Counted from the first letter of the stretch, positions 28,752 through 38,909 are shown. The stretch is 64,000 nucleotides of DNA from Flectobacillus sp. BAB-3569 (GCF_002270355.1 NZ_NJFZ01000005.1:1-64000), one strand, 5' to 3'. Program-made: numbers and translations. The notes: generated from the letters alone by a model not told the origin.

Positions 28752-29044
28752 AGTTAATCAATTGGGTTTAAAATAGCTGATCTATCCATAAGGTTTAGTT
28801 ATGGACTCTTATCAAATTAACAGATTCTGCCATAAATTCTTATCCCTATCTATCCGCAAAAAAACGAATCGAGTAACATATTGCTGGAGCTATCTTTTTG
28901 AGTGCTGTTGAATATATCCAAACGAGAAATTTGCAAAATCTGTTTTGTATAAAATTTAAGCTATTTTTGTTTCCAAAAATCTATTGAAGAAACAATTCCA
29001 TCATCTTATTTCTAACTATCTATGAAAAAAGTACATTATTTTTC

Positions 29045-29830
29045 ATGTTGCTATTTGTCCAATTTTTTGGATTTGGTGCTACCGATACGATTCAGGTAAA
29101 TAGTCAGTTTTTGAAAAAGAAAAGCCCGATTGTAGTGGTAACTCCTCAAGCCTATACGACATCTGGTGATAAACATTTCCCTGTGATTTATTTCCTTCAT
29201 GGCTACAGCGGTAATCATCGTTCATGGGTAGAATCCTCTCCCGACTTCCAACAGCTTGTAGACCAATATCAAATAATTGCCGTATGCGTAGATGGCGGTT
29301 ACGATAGCTGGTATTTCGACAGTCCTATCGAACCAACTTATCAGTACGAATCCTATATTTCAAAAGAACTCATTCCATTTGTTGACAGTAAGTTCAAAAC
29401 CAAGGCCGAACCCAATGGACGAGCAATCACAGGATTGAGTATGGGCGGACATGGCGCCTTGTATCTGGGCACTCGCCATCCTGAGTTGTTTGGCGCAATG
29501 GCAAGTATGAGTGGAGGGGTTGATATAGCTCCTTTTCCAAACAATTGGAATATCAAAGGTCGACTCGGAAAATATGAAGAGAATAAAGCTGTATGGGAAA
29601 AAAATGCTGTAATCAATCAAACCTTTACGCCAGCTCAAACGATTTTGATTGACTGTGGAATTGATGATTTCTTCATTGGTGTTAACCGTGCTTTACACCA
29701 AAAGCTCATGGATAATAAAATTCCTCACGAATATACCGAACGCCCAGGAGCTCACAATTGGAAATATTGGTCGGTATCGGTACGAAATCATTTTTACTTT
29801 TTCAATGCTTTCTTTAGTGGAAAAAAATAA
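29045..29830 (+). CDS. Secreted esterase of the esterase D/antigen 85 group (start probably at 29022 with a missing base)
   Basis: An alpha/beta-hydrolase esterase with nucleophile motif GLSMGG (about residue 131), the oxyanion-region HGYSGNHRSW and the late GAHNWKYW with the catalytic His. Homologues hydrolyse S-formylglutathione, acyl-sugar or feruloyl esters; the substrate here is unknown. In the shown frame it starts inside a hydrophobic stretch (MLLFVQFFGFGA). An ATG at 29022 is followed by A6 (29025-29030); one more A would give M-K-K-S-T-L-F-F-M-L-L, a perfect signal peptide, and 269 residues. The true start is therefore probably 29022, with an indel. Confidence 0.85.
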   Translation: MLLFVQFFGFGATDTIQVNSQFLKKKSPIVVVTPQAYTTSGDKHFPVIYFLHGYSGNHRSWVESSPDFQQLVDQYQIIAVCVDGGYDSWYFDSPIEPTYQYESYISKELIPFVDSKFKTKAEPNGRAITGLSMGGHGALYLGTRHPELFGAMASMSGGVDIAPFPNNWNIKGRLGKYEENKAVWEKNAVINQTFTPAQTILIDCGIDDFFIGVNRALHQKLMDNKIPHEYTERPGAHNWKYWSVSVRNHFYFFNAFFSGKK

Positions 29831-29854
29831 AAGCTTTTACTAAGTACAAAAAAT

Positions 29855-29876
29855 AGCCCAAGCTTTCACTTGGGCT
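29855..29876. terminator. Terminator between esterase and hpf
   Basis: AGCCCAAG (29855-29862) pairs with CTTGGGCT (29869-29876), flanked by A-rich and T-rich runs. It serves the convergent esterase and hibernation-factor genes. Confidence 0.75.
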
Positions 29877-29884
29877 TTTAATAT

Positions 29885-30247
29885 TTAGCTTTCAGAAGCC
29901 ATTGACAAATTCATCAGAACTTGGCGACTGCCTAAAGACTTTTCTTGCGCTTTTTCTTTGAACCTTTTTAATTGAACTTTCAACGCTTCGATTGCAATAT
30001 CCATTGCTTCTTCGAAGGTAGTAGCCATCTCCCTCACAAATAGTGTAGCACCCGGCAAATTGATTTTCACTTCTAACGTTTTACTTCTGACCTTCGTACT
30101 GTCCCCTTTATCGAGTCGGAGGAAAACTTCCCCACCGGTGATTTTGTCGTAAAACGTATCCAACTTGTTCAACTTAGATTGGATAAACTCCAACAACTTC
30201 TTGTCTGCGTCGAAGTGAATTGAATGCACCTGTAATTTCATACGCAC
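29885..30247 (-). CDS. hpf: Ribosome hibernation-promoting factor (HPF/RaiA family)
   Basis: This 120-residue protein binds the 30S subunit near the decoding site in stationary phase. It shows the HPF pattern: KLQVHSIHFDADKKLLEFI start, the EVFLRLD strand, VKINLPGATLFV and a C-terminal helix FEEAMDIAIEALKVQLKRFK. It is a short-type factor, without the long C-terminal dimerisation domain. The start may be 30247 or the second Met at 30241. Confidence 0.9.
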   Translation of the reverse strand: MRMKLQVHSIHFDADKKLLEFIQSKLNKLDTFYDKITGGEVFLRLDKGDSTKVRSKTLEVKINLPGATLFVREMATTFEEAMDIAIEALKVQLKRFKEKAQEKSLGSRQVLMNLSMASES

Positions 30248-30378
30248 TCTAGTTTAAGGTTAAAAGATAATTTATCTCTCAACGAGGCACTGCTTAATTT
30301 TAGTGTATAAAATATAAGGCTGAACAGTTTTTGTATATCTGGTATGATGTGCCAATGACGTTGAGTAGAAAATTGCTC

Positions 30379-30446
30379 AAGTTTGGAGTTGGGAACTAGC
30401 ATTACGATACTTTCATCAAAAGGCTAACTCCTCAGACTCCAAACTT
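30379..30446. repeat. Imperfect palindrome in the 30248-30699 spacer
   Basis: AAGTTTGGAGTTGGGAACTA (30379-30398) is matched imperfectly, inverted, by sequence at 30424-30446 ending ACTCCAAACTT. It resembles the GAGTTTGGAGT-rich palindromic spacers common in this phylum. The remaining 450 bases of the gap are AT-rich with no gene that I can support. Confidence 0.45.
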
Positions 30447-30699
30447 ATGTTATGTAAAAGCCCCATTCTTTCACAGGACTGAAATACATTATTGAGCGAT
30501 TTCCTTAGAATGAATTTAGAGGATTAATTTGATATATCCAAGCTCATTTTGCAGATTCTTCGAATAATCAAAACTAGAAATCTTCTATATAACAGAACAA
30601 GCTAATAATCTTGAAAATGTACAAAAAATAAGAATTTGTTAAGATTTTATTATATTTTATCCAAAAAAATAAAACTTTTCCGTGTTATTAAACCGTAGA

Positions 30700-32423
30700 T
30701 TAAGCAGTTATTAACTCTGTATCAGGCTTTTTCCATTCTATTCGGAGAACCTTAGCTCTCAAATTTATGCTCTCAAAAAACCCTAACCAATAGAGTTGCT
30801 GGTTGGAAAGACTATCGGTCGGTGACTTTACTTCTATAAATTGATAGTCGCCATCGTCCCAAATAAAAAGGTCGGGAAAGCCTCTGACATTTTCACGAAG
30901 ATTGCGAGCCATCTCCAGCATTACTGCCTTCACTTGCTCACTCGAAAGACGTTCTAATAAAGTAATCACTAAAGGAAATAAGCCTCCGTACCAGTCTACC
31001 AAGGGATTGGTAATACCATATTTTTCAAAGAAAACTCGATTCAAAAAGACATTCCAAGTGTCGGGGTCTTCCAATATTTCGAGACGTTCTTCCATCTTTT
31101 GCCTACGCTTTTCAAAAAATGTTGGTTTAAACAAATCTGAAGGCGAGCGTTGAAGTGGATGATGAATAGCCATACTCTCCGTATCAAAAATAATATCCCA
31201 AAAAAGCAAGCCAAATAAACTTCTCCAAAGGTGATTTTCTGTGAAAGCAGCTTTCTTATGCAGTTTTTCAAAATGGTCTATTACTCCAAACTCAACTTGA
31301 CGTTGCCATGATTTATCCAACGCCAACACATCTGCCTTATGAAGCTTATCTGTCACCGCTTTTTTAACTTTCTTCTTAGCATTTTGTGCTTCTAGCTTAT
31401 TAAAAAAATCAAGGGCAAAAACTGTTCATCCGCATTTTGTGGCTCCGAAAGAATTTGCTCACACAAGGCTTGTGCCTCTTCATTATTTTTGATTTTGTGC
31501 AAAATACGTACTTGTCTTTCTCTGGATGGAGGCTCTGGCGTAAGTCTAAATACAGGCAAGGCTAGATCTGGTAATTTGGCCTTTTCAAAATAACTCCCCA
31601 CTTTCAAGGCAAATCTTGCATAGCTGGGCTGGGCTATCTCAGAAAGTGATTCCTTATACTTTTCAGTCCAAGTCATAAACCAGTGATATATCTCTTCTGG
31701 CGCTATGTTTTGCTCCTGCATTTCATAAAAATCTTCTCTCGCCAAACTCACTTTGAATTTATCCTCCGCCTCTTGTCGACTCTGAAAATGTGGAACCAAC
31801 TGATCCATATCGTAGTGTTCATAAGTCTGAAAGCCCAAATCTCGCACCACAAATTCGGTCATATCGCCATAACGACTTCCGAAGAATAAGAACTTGAGCA
31901 TCTGTACTTCCTCCTCGTAATTGACCTTAATAATAGCAGGTTTTTCTGCTATTTCAGGATTGAGCCACGCCACCATTTCATCAAAAGTAGCCGATTCTAA
32001 AAGCCAGTCTAGGAGCTCCTCTTTTTTAAGTCCATTTTTACCCTTAACATCCAAATTCAACATTTTGGCTAACTGAATCAGCTCAGTCTTGTTAAGAATA
32101 TCCAAAACATTTCCTACCCAAGCAATATGCTCATGACTAAGCCCAGATATAAAATTTTTAGTGATTAAGATATCCAGCGTGGCATCAATATTTTCGATTT
32201 CTGAATATTTCAATTTATCAGTTTTGAAAAACGAACCCCTACGATTTGAGAAACGAATATATAAACATTGTTCATCTTCGCTGAGCGCTTCAAATGCCTG
32301 AATAAAAGCATTTTCCTGCTCATTGAGAATGAGGGCATATTTCTGTTTGACAAAATCCAACAAATACTGAAAATAGGTTAAATAGTATTTAGGAGGAAGT
32401 TCTTTTTTCTCGATTGGTATCAT
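30700..32423 (-). pseudogene. VRR-NUC domain nuclease (FAN1-like), interrupted by a -1 frameshift
   Basis: Two adjacent frames form one protein. 32423-31392 encodes the N-terminal part (343 residues, with a SAP-like helix segment near 115-145 reading KTELIQLAKMLNLDV). 31356-30700 encodes the C-terminal VRR-NUC nuclease with PDLF, FIEVK and QQ, the PD-(D/E)xK active-site set. The break is at the A7 run 31402-31408 (T7 in coding strand). One extra T gives L-I-F-F-N-K-L-E-A-Q-N-A-K-K-K-V and a continuous 574-residue protein, a normal size for the family, which cuts branched or flapped DNA during repair. An assembly indel or a very recent mutation is likely. Confidence 0.85.
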
Positions 32424-32652
32424 AAAATTGTATTGAGCTTCAAAAGTAATATTTGCTATAACAGAACGGATTTAATGCTCGAATAATTCAGGAAAGAAGA
32501 ATACATGAAAGGTTTTAGTCAAAATAGTACAAATACCGAAGCTCGACTTTGTATTATTTCAATATTCTTGTAAAAAATGTAACTTATTGCATAATCTCTA
32601 ATTAAAAATACTCAAATGATTGTGTTTTTTCGTGAATTATTCTTGAAAAATG

Positions 32653-32660
32653 TATATTTG
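32653..32660 (+). promoter_or_regulatory. Candidate pgk promoter -7 element
   Basis: TATATTTG matches TAnnTTTG about 165 bases upstream of pgk. It would give a long AT-rich leader. This is the only notable feature that I see in the 403-base spacer 32424-32826. Confidence 0.4.
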
Positions 32661-32826
32661 CCACGAAGATTTTTAAAGGAAAGTCAACGAAGCATCAAGA
32701 TTATAATAATTTTACAAATTATTAATTTCACGTAATATTATTTTGAAATAACTAGACGTTTCGTAATTTTTCTTTGTTGATTCACAAATCTCCCAATTAT
32801 AAACAACTATTAACATAAGAAAAAAA

Positions 32827-34014
32827 ATGAAGACTGTCAATTCCTTCAATTTTGCAGGCAAGCGTGCGTTAGTTCGTGTTGATTTTAACGTTCCATTGAA
32901 TGAACGTTTCGAAATCACTGATGATACTCGTATTAAGGCAACTATTCCTACAATCACCAAAATCCTTAATGATGGTGGTTCGGTTATCTTGATGTCACAC
33001 TTGGGAAGACCAAAAGACGGTCCAACTGAAAAATATTCATTGAAGCACTTAGTAAATCCATTGTCAGTAGTATTTGGTCGCAAGGTAAAATTTGCTGACG
33101 ACTGTATCGGACAATCGGCTATCGATCAAGCTGCTGAATTGCAAGCAGGTGAAATCCTTTTGTTGGAAAACCTTCGTTTTTACAAAGAAGAAGAAAAAGG
33201 AAATGTTGAGTTTGCTGAAAAATTGTCAAAATTAGGCGATGTTTGGGTAAATGACGCCTTCGGTACTGCTCACCGTGCACACGCTTCAACGGCTGTGGTA
33301 GGTCAATTCTTCGAAGACCGCGTTTGTGGATATGTAATGTTGGCAGAAATCGAAAATGCTAACAAAATTTTAGAAAGCGCTGAGCGTCCATTCACAGCTA
33401 TCATGGGTGGTTCTAAAATTTCAGATAAAATTTTGATTATCGAGCGTCTTTTAGACAAAGTAGATAACCTGATCATCGGTGGTGGTATGACTTATACTTT
33501 CTCTTTGGCTGAAGGTGGCAAAATTGGTAAGTCTATCAACGAACCAGATAAAGTTGAATTAGCAAAATCATTGTTGGAAAAAGCTGAAGCCAAAGGTGTA
33601 AAAATCTATATGCCATTAGACAATACTTGTGCTGATAACTTTAGCAACGATGCAAACCGTCAAATCGTAAATCGTGGCGAAATTCCTGATGGCTGGGAAG
33701 GTCTTGACATCGGTCCTGAATCGGTAAAATTGTTTAGCGAAGTAATTGCTAACTCTAAAACTGTTCTTTGGAACGGTCCAATGGGTGTATTTGAATTCCC
33801 TAACTTCGCTATCGGTACCAACGCTATCGCTGATGCAGTGGTAAAAGCGACTGAAGAAAACGGTGCATTCTCATTAATCGGTGGTGGTGACTCAGCTTCG
33901 GCTGTAAACAACGCTGGCTATGGTGACCGCGTATCTTACGTATCTACAGGTGGTGGTGCATTGTTAGAATACATGGAAGGAAAAGTTTTGCCAGGTGTAG
34001 CTGCTTTATCATAA
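32827..34014 (+). CDS. pgk: Phosphoglycerate kinase
   Basis: Glycolytic enzyme making ATP from 1,3-bisphosphoglycerate. The 395-residue length is standard. Motifs present are [13 protein letters not shown] near the N-terminus, [10 protein letters not shown], the ATP-binding [12 protein letters not shown] region, [10 protein letters not shown] and the C-terminal GGGDSASAV. The codon choice looks optimised compared with neighbours (few rare codons, many GGT and GTA), fitting high expression. It is monocistronic with a strong terminator. Confidence 0.98.
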   Translation: MKTVNSFNFAGKRALVRVDFNVPLNERFEITDDTRIKATIPTITKILNDGGSVILMSHLGRPKDGPTEKYSLKHLVNPLSVVFGRKVKFADDCIGQSAIDQAAELQAGEILLLENLRFYKEEEKGNVEFAEKLSKLGDVWVNDAFGTAHRAHASTAVVGQFFEDRVCGYVMLAEIENANKILESAERPFTAIMGGSKISDKILIIERLLDKVDNLIIGGGMTYTFSLAEGGKIGKSINEPDKVELAKSLLEKAEAKGVKIYMPLDNTCADNFSNDANRQIVNRGEIPDGWEGLDIGPESVKLFSEVIANSKTVLWNGPMGVFEFPNFAIGTNAIADAVVKATEENGAFSLIGGGDSASAVNNAGYGDRVSYVSTGGGALLEYMEGKVLPGVAALS

Positions 34015-34047
34015 GCCACTTAGCTTTTTCTAATATAAAATTAAGAT

Positions 34048-34077
34048 AAGTGAGGTAATTTTTACCTCACTTTTTTT
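34048..34077 (+). terminator. pgk terminator
   Basis: AAGTGAGGTAA (34048-34058) pairs perfectly with TTACCTCACTT (34062-34072) and is followed by a T-run. Confidence 0.85.
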
Positions 34078-34212
34078 GTTTCTATTTCATAAGGATTTAA
34101 TGATGGATTGCGCTAAAAGTGATACTTTCGGGTGGATTTTTCTAAATAGATTTATTGAAATCTCTCTCAGGCTCAATCATAAATCCCTCAATATTTTTGG
34201 ATATTTTGTAGA

Positions 34213-36732
34213 ATGAAATTTCAAACAGCCCCCATTAGCACACACGCCCAATATTTGCTGAATGACAGTCGCCAGCTTTCATCTCCAAGTTCTTCTATTT
34301 TCTTTGCCATAAAGGGGCTTCATCATGATGGACATCAGTATCTCGACGATTTATACCGTAAAGGCGTTCGTGAATTTGTGGTCGAAAAATCAGCTTGTAA
34401 TATAGGTGTCATGCGAGAACTTTCTCAAATGCCAGAGGCAAAGGTTTGGCAAGTAGAAGATAGCATTTTATCTATGCAAGAAGTGGCGGCGCAGCATCGT
34501 GCTCAGTTTACTATTCCTGTCATTGGAGTAACAGGAAGTAACGGCAAAACGGTCGTAAAAGAATGGCTGTCGCAACTATTGGCAAATCGTTTTCAGATTG
34601 TCAAAAGCCCTAAAAGCTATAATTCGCAGATTGGTGTGCCTTTGTCGGTTTGGCAGATGAATAAAGCTCATACGCTAGCCATATTCGAAGCAGGAATTTC
34701 TCGTCCAGAGGAAATGGAGGCTTTGCAAAAAGTCATTCAACCAACTATCGGCATTTTCACAAACATTGGTACAGCTCACAATGAGTTTTTTGCTGAAACA
34801 AGTCAAAAAATTCGAGAAAAAATGAAGCTGTTTCAACAGTCCAAAACTTTAATATACTGCTCTGATTACGTTGAGATTGACGAGATTGTAAAAAAGGAAT
34901 TCATTTTTGAAAATCCTTCATGCAAAATCCTTTCATGGTCGCGAGTTTTACCATTTGGTATTAGGGTTGATTGGGAGGTTGGACTTCAAAATACCTTGGT
35001 TACGCTTCAGCTAGACGACCCCGATACTGAAAAAGAGGATTTACCATTTCAAGGTGGACATGCGATGAAACTCGATGTCCCGTTCACAGACGAAGCCTCT
35101 ATTGAGAATGCGATTCATTGCATTGTTTCTATGATTCATTTGGGTTATAATGAATTAGAGATTCAAGCTCGTCTGCAAATCCTTCGTCCCATTTCGATGC
35201 GACTTGAAATGAAACAAGGAGTCAGAGGAAATTACTTAATTGACGATACCTACAATAACGATTTAGCAGGTTTGACAATCGCACTCAACTTTCTTAATCA
35301 GCAAAAGCAAAGAGAAACAAAAGTATTGATTTTGAGCGATTTGCTTGAAACAGGAGTTGTCGAAAGCGAGCTTTACAAACATATTGCACATTTGGTCAAG
35401 GCCAAACATTTGGATATGGTCATTGGGATTGGCGAAATTATTACCCGCAACTGTGGTTTGTTTTCAATTCCTGCCAAAAATGGAGTGCACGAAGGAGCGC
35501 TACATTTTTTCAGAACGACCCAAGATTTTCTTGAAAGTAGGCTCATCAAAGAAATCAAAGATAGTGTTATTTTGGTCAAAGGGGCACGCAAATTCGGCTT
35601 CGAACAGGTAGTCAGTAAATTGGTCAAGAAAACCCACGGCACTATTCTCGAAATCAATTTGGATGCTATCACGCACAACCTCAATTACTACAGAGATAAA
35701 ATTGGTCAACAAACCAAAATTATGGTAATGGTGAAGGCCTTCGCCTATGGTGCAGGAAGTACTGAAGTTGCCAATCTATTACAGTTTCATGGGGTAGATT
35801 ATCTAACGGTAGCCTATGCAGACGAAGGTGTAGCTTTAAGACAAAATGGCGTTTATTTACCTATTATGGTTATGAACCCCTCTCCCAACGATTTTGAGCA
35901 AATTATTCAATATAATCTTGAACCCGAAATCTACAGCAAACGCATATTAAGGGAATTTTCAGAATATATCGATGAACATCATTTAACTGCCAAAATCCAC
36001 ATCAAGCTCGACACAGGAATGCACCGTTTGGGTTTTGAAAAGCACGAATTGCCTGCTCTATTAGAAGTACTAACCTGTAATCCCAACCTTTGGGTGTCGA
36101 CCATTTTTAGTCATTTGGTTGGAGCAGATGGTGCCGAACATGATGATTTTACCAGAAATCAAGCAGCGCTTTATACCGAGATGGCAAACGAGATTTCTGA
36201 AGCAATTGGCTATTTTCCTTCAAGGCACCTAGCCAATTCGGCAGGGATTGCACGTTTTCCTGAAGCACGTTTGGATATGGTTCGTTTGGGCATTGGGCTA
36301 TATGGCGTAGCTGCTACCCCCGAAGACCAAGCGCAATTACAAACCGTAGGTACGCTAAAAACGGTCATTTCCCAAATAAAAACAGTTGATGCCAACGAAA
36401 CTGTAGGCTACAGTCGCAAAGGAATCCTTAATCGAAAAACTAAAACAGCCACAATTGCAATCGGCTATGCAGATGGTTTTGACAGAGGATTTAGTCGCGG
36501 CAATGGCGAAGTGCTAGTACACGGAGTTCGCTGTAAAGTGATAGGTAATATCTGTATGGATATGTGTATGATAGATGTAACCGATGTGCCAAATGTACAG
36601 GAAGGAGATGAAGTCATTATTTTTGGGAAAGACTTATCGATCATTGAGCTGGCTCAAAAAATAGATACTATTCCTTATGAAATTTTGACCAATGTAAGTG
36701 AACGAGTCAAGCGAGTTTTCTTCCAAGTGTAA
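34213..36732 (+). CDS. Bifunctional UDP-MurNAc-tripeptide:D-Ala-D-Ala ligase / alanine racemase (MurF-Alr)
   Basis: This 839-residue fusion joins two peptidoglycan steps: alanine racemase supplies D-alanine and the MurF part adds D-Ala-D-Ala to the UDP-muramoyl-tripeptide. The MurF half (about 1-470) has the ATP motif GVTGSNGKT and EAGISRPEEME. The racemase half starts near residue 477 (ILEINLDAITHNL). It carries the PLP lysine in MVKAFAYGAG (about 508), HLANSAGI, RLGIGLYGV, the catalytic Tyr in VGYSRKG and GNICMDMCMIDVTD. This fusion is usual in Bacteroidota. Confidence 0.96.
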   Translation: MKFQTAPISTHAQYLLNDSRQLSSPSSSIFFAIKGLHHDGHQYLDDLYRKGVREFVVEKSACNIGVMRELSQMPEAKVWQVEDSILSMQEVAAQHRAQFTIPVIGVTGSNGKTVVKEWLSQLLANRFQIVKSPKSYNSQIGVPLSVWQMNKAHTLAIFEAGISRPEEMEALQKVIQPTIGIFTNIGTAHNEFFAETSQKIREKMKLFQQSKTLIYCSDYVEIDEIVKKEFIFENPSCKILSWSRVLPFGIRVDWEVGLQNTLVTLQLDDPDTEKEDLPFQGGHAMKLDVPFTDEASIENAIHCIVSMIHLGYNELEIQARLQILRPISMRLEMKQGVRGNYLIDDTYNNDLAGLTIALNFLNQQKQRETKVLILSDLLETGVVESELYKHIAHLVKAKHLDMVIGIGEIITRNCGLFSIPAKNGVHEGALHFFRTTQDFLESRLIKEIKDSVILVKGARKFGFEQVVSKLVKKTHGTILEINLDAITHNLNYYRDKIGQQTKIMVMVKAFAYGAGSTEVANLLQFHGVDYLTVAYADEGVALRQNGVYLPIMVMNPSPNDFEQIIQYNLEPEIYSKRILREFSEYIDEHHLTAKIHIKLDTGMHRLGFEKHELPALLEVLTCNPNLWVSTIFSHLVGADGAEHDDFTRNQAALYTEMANEISEAIGYFPSRHLANSAGIARFPEARLDMVRLGIGLYGVAATPEDQAQLQTVGTLKTVISQIKTVDANETVGYSRKGILNRKTKTATIAIGYADGFDRGFSRGNGEVLVHGVRCKVIGNICMDMCMIDVTDVPNVQEGDEVIIFGKDLSIIELAQKIDTIPYEILTNVSERVKRVFFQV

Positions 36733-36741
36733 GAAAAAAAG

Positions 36742-36775
36742 AAAAACGGTGTCAGCAGAGCTGTCACCGTTTTTT
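36742..36775 (+). terminator. murF-alr terminator
   Basis: AAAAACGGTG (36742-36751) pairs with CACCGTTTTT (36765-36774), with an inner GTCAG/CTGTC extension and a T-run. Confidence 0.8.
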
Positions 36776-36881
36776 AATAACCCTTCAGAACATTATTCTT
36801 ACTATCCAATTATTAATACTAATTATTCTCTAAAGATATAAAAATGGTTAATTTTTTACAAGACAAAGATATAAAAACTTT

Positions 36882-36925
36882 TCAAACTATTGCAAGTAAA
36901 TTTGCAAAAAATTGCAATAGTTTGA
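36882..36925. promoter_or_regulatory. Long perfect inverted repeat upstream of a DeoR regulator (candidate operator)
   Basis: TCAAACTATTGCAA (36882-36895) and TTGCAATAGTTTGA (36912-36925) form perfect 14-bp arms around a 16-bp spacer. A further TTTGCAAA lies in the spacer, CTTGCAAT follows at about 37025 and ATTGCAAAT with CTTGCA sit just past the gene (37829-37843). It lies 142 bases upstream of the regulator start and has no proper U-run for a terminator, so an autoregulatory site is plausible. Confidence 0.45.
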
Positions 36926-36989
36926 GACCTTTTTTCAAAGTTTTGCGAAAAAAAACTTTCCACTCTAGGATATTAGCAAGAAATAATTG

Positions 36990-36997
36990 TAAATTTG
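36990..36997 (+). promoter_or_regulatory. Candidate -7 promoter element for the DeoR regulator
   Basis: TAAATTTG matches TAnnTTTG and lies about 70 bases before the ATG at 37068, just downstream of the inverted repeat at 36882-36925. Confidence 0.4.
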
Positions 36998-37067
36998 ACC
37001 ACTTATTATAATAAAATAGAAGTGCTTGCAATCTTGGGCAAGCGTGGGCCATTAAAGGTTTAAAGGT

Positions 37068-37817
37068 ATGCTTAAAGAAGAACGTCAACAACTAATTCTA
37101 GAAAAGTTAGGAACTGACAAGAAAGTAACATTGGTAGAGCTGGGGCAGTTATTAAATGTCTCGTATGATAGTGTAAGGAGAGATGTTATAGAGCTAGAAG
37201 ACCGAGGACTTTTGAAAAAAGTACATGGGGGAGCTATTGCCAACTCATACTTATCAATGAAGGCAAGTCGTGGCTTGGGTATTGCTAACAATGAATTTAA
37301 TATCATTACCAAAAAGGCTCAAAAACTGATAGAAAATCATTCTATCGTATTGATGGACGGAGGGACAACCAATTTTTACATTGCCGAACAACTCCCTAAA
37401 AGCCTGGAAATTACAGTTGTAACTAACAATCCTCATTTAGCAACGGCATTGGCTGAACACCCCAAAATTGAAGTGATCTTACTTGGTGGCTCATTTTATA
37501 AACGGTACCAAATAACTCTGGGAAGTAAAACCATGCAGGATTTGGAGCATATCAATGCCGATCTATACTTCATGGGCATCAACAGTATCCATCCACAAAA
37601 AGGATTAGCTATCAGACAATATGAGGAATCTCTACTCAAACAAAAGATGATGAGCGTTGCTAAAAAAACAGTAAGCTGTGTGATTGAGGAGAAAATGAAC
37701 CGTGTAGAAAACTATAAAGTATGTGATGTAGACGATTTGGATTATCTGGTAACAAGCCTTAATCCAAATGAAAAAATACTACAACCTTTCAAGGGAAAAT
37801 CAGTAGAAATACTATAG
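37068..37817 (+). CDS. DeoR/GlpR-family transcriptional regulator
   Basis: This 249-residue repressor has an N-terminal winged helix (1-57; LVELGQLLNVSYDSVRRDV, then the HGGA hinge) and a C-terminal sugar-phosphate-sensing domain (about 75-235; MDGGTTNFYIAEQLP, VTNNPHLATALA, LLGGSFYKRYQITLG). Family members sense phosphorylated sugars and regulate carbohydrate genes. No sugar gene is adjacent, so the target is unknown apart from possible autoregulation through the upstream inverted repeat. It is closed by a strong terminator. Confidence 0.92.
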   Translation: MLKEERQQLILEKLGTDKKVTLVELGQLLNVSYDSVRRDVIELEDRGLLKKVHGGAIANSYLSMKASRGLGIANNEFNIITKKAQKLIENHSIVLMDGGTTNFYIAEQLPKSLEITVVTNNPHLATALAEHPKIEVILLGGSFYKRYQITLGSKTMQDLEHINADLYFMGINSIHPQKGLAIRQYEESLLKQKMMSVAKKTVSCVIEEKMNRVENYKVCDVDDLDYLVTSLNPNEKILQPFKGKSVEIL

Positions 37818-37846
37818 TTTGCATGAGATTGCAAATACTTGCATAA

Positions 37847-37877
37847 AAAAAAGGTGTTATTGCTAACACCTTTTTTT
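37847..37877. terminator. Bidirectional terminator
   Basis: AAAAAAGGTGTTA pairs perfectly with TAACACCTTTTTT around TTGC. It sits between the convergent DeoR and DUF3592 genes. Confidence 0.85.
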
Positions 37878-37895
37878 ATTTTATGGAGACCTTAA

Positions 37896-38390
37896 TTACT
37901 TAAGAGCAATTGGCATTTGTGCATGTGCTGTTAGAATTGCGCTTGCAACTAATAACAAAGCACCAAGAACAAAGAATAAACCAGGTTTTGTGCCAGGAAT
38001 ACTCGAAGTTCCCAACGTAGAATCGTATGGGTTTTCAGGATTAAAGCGAACCTCAACTTTTTCACCCACTTGACTGATTCTTGGCATTCCAGTCTCAGAT
38101 TCAATTTTGAAAGTTCTTCCTTTGAAGCTAAAAGACACAACAGGAAAATAAATCGGCGACTGACCCATTTTGTCACTACGCTCGTAACGTTTACTTACCT
38201 CTACAATTTCACCTTCCGTAATTTGTGAATGCTCCAACCATGATTGACGCTTTCTAGCAATTACTAAACCTAATACTATCAGTGCAACAGAAACTACCAT
38301 AAATATAACCATTACCACTGGAGGTACACCAGTGAATGGCTGAGTCGGACGACCCGAGATTAACAAAATCGAAGCAAACACGCTTTCCAT
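37896..38390 (-). CDS. DUF3592-type membrane protein
   Basis: This 164-residue protein has two membrane helices (about 25-44 and 135-155) flanking a beta-rich domain with the DUF3592 pattern: AQG-like TEGEIVEVSKRYE, PVVSFSFKGRTFKIES, VGEKVEVRFNPENPYDS. The function of the family is unknown. It stands alone between a shared terminator and a 520-base spacer. Confidence 0.75.
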   Translation of the reverse strand: MESVFASILLISGRPTQPFTGVPPVVMVIFMVVSVALIVLGLVIARKRQSWLEHSQITEGEIVEVSKRYERSDKMGQSPIYFPVVSFSFKGRTFKIESETGMPRISQVGEKVEVRFNPENPYDSTLGTSSIPGTKPGLFFVLGALLLVASAILTAHAQMPIALK

Positions 38391-38909
38391 ACTCTTCTAT
38401 GATTTTTAGTGATTATCTAAACCATTGGTTACTTAGACCATTTTATAATTCAAATATCCGACTAAAGTATCAGAAAATCAAGCAGTTAAAACTCCTCCAC
38501 AAAATTTCAACATCTTCTAAAATAACCCACAAAGCCTTCAATTTTATCTTTTTTCAAAGGATTTATAGAATTTTATAACCTATTTTTTTAGAAATGAATA
38601 TTTTTTTGAAAAAATACATTGATTTTGCACCCATAGTTGCCTTAAAAAATATTTTTTGATTTATGGTAATTATTTATTGCACTTTTTGTAGTTAAATACT
38701 TCATAAATCAACCATTCGCAGAGTCAAAATACAATTTGATAATGATAGAGGATTCATATTTACCCTGTTTTTGTTAAAAAAGTATATTTTTCAATAAAAC
38801 AGGGCAATAAAAATAGTATTATCGCTCAAAAACATAAAAAACTATTTTTTTTACAACTAAGTAAAATCAGTTTTTTAACAAATCTCAAATATGAGTATTT
38901 ATTACTAGA
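38391..38909. other. 520-base AT-rich spacer without a gene
   Basis: No ORF of credible composition is present. The one structure that I see is a weak hairpin: CCCTGTTTT (38763-38771) with AAAACAGGG (38796-38804) around an A/T-only loop. Poly-A and poly-T tracts are frequent. Confidence 0.4.
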
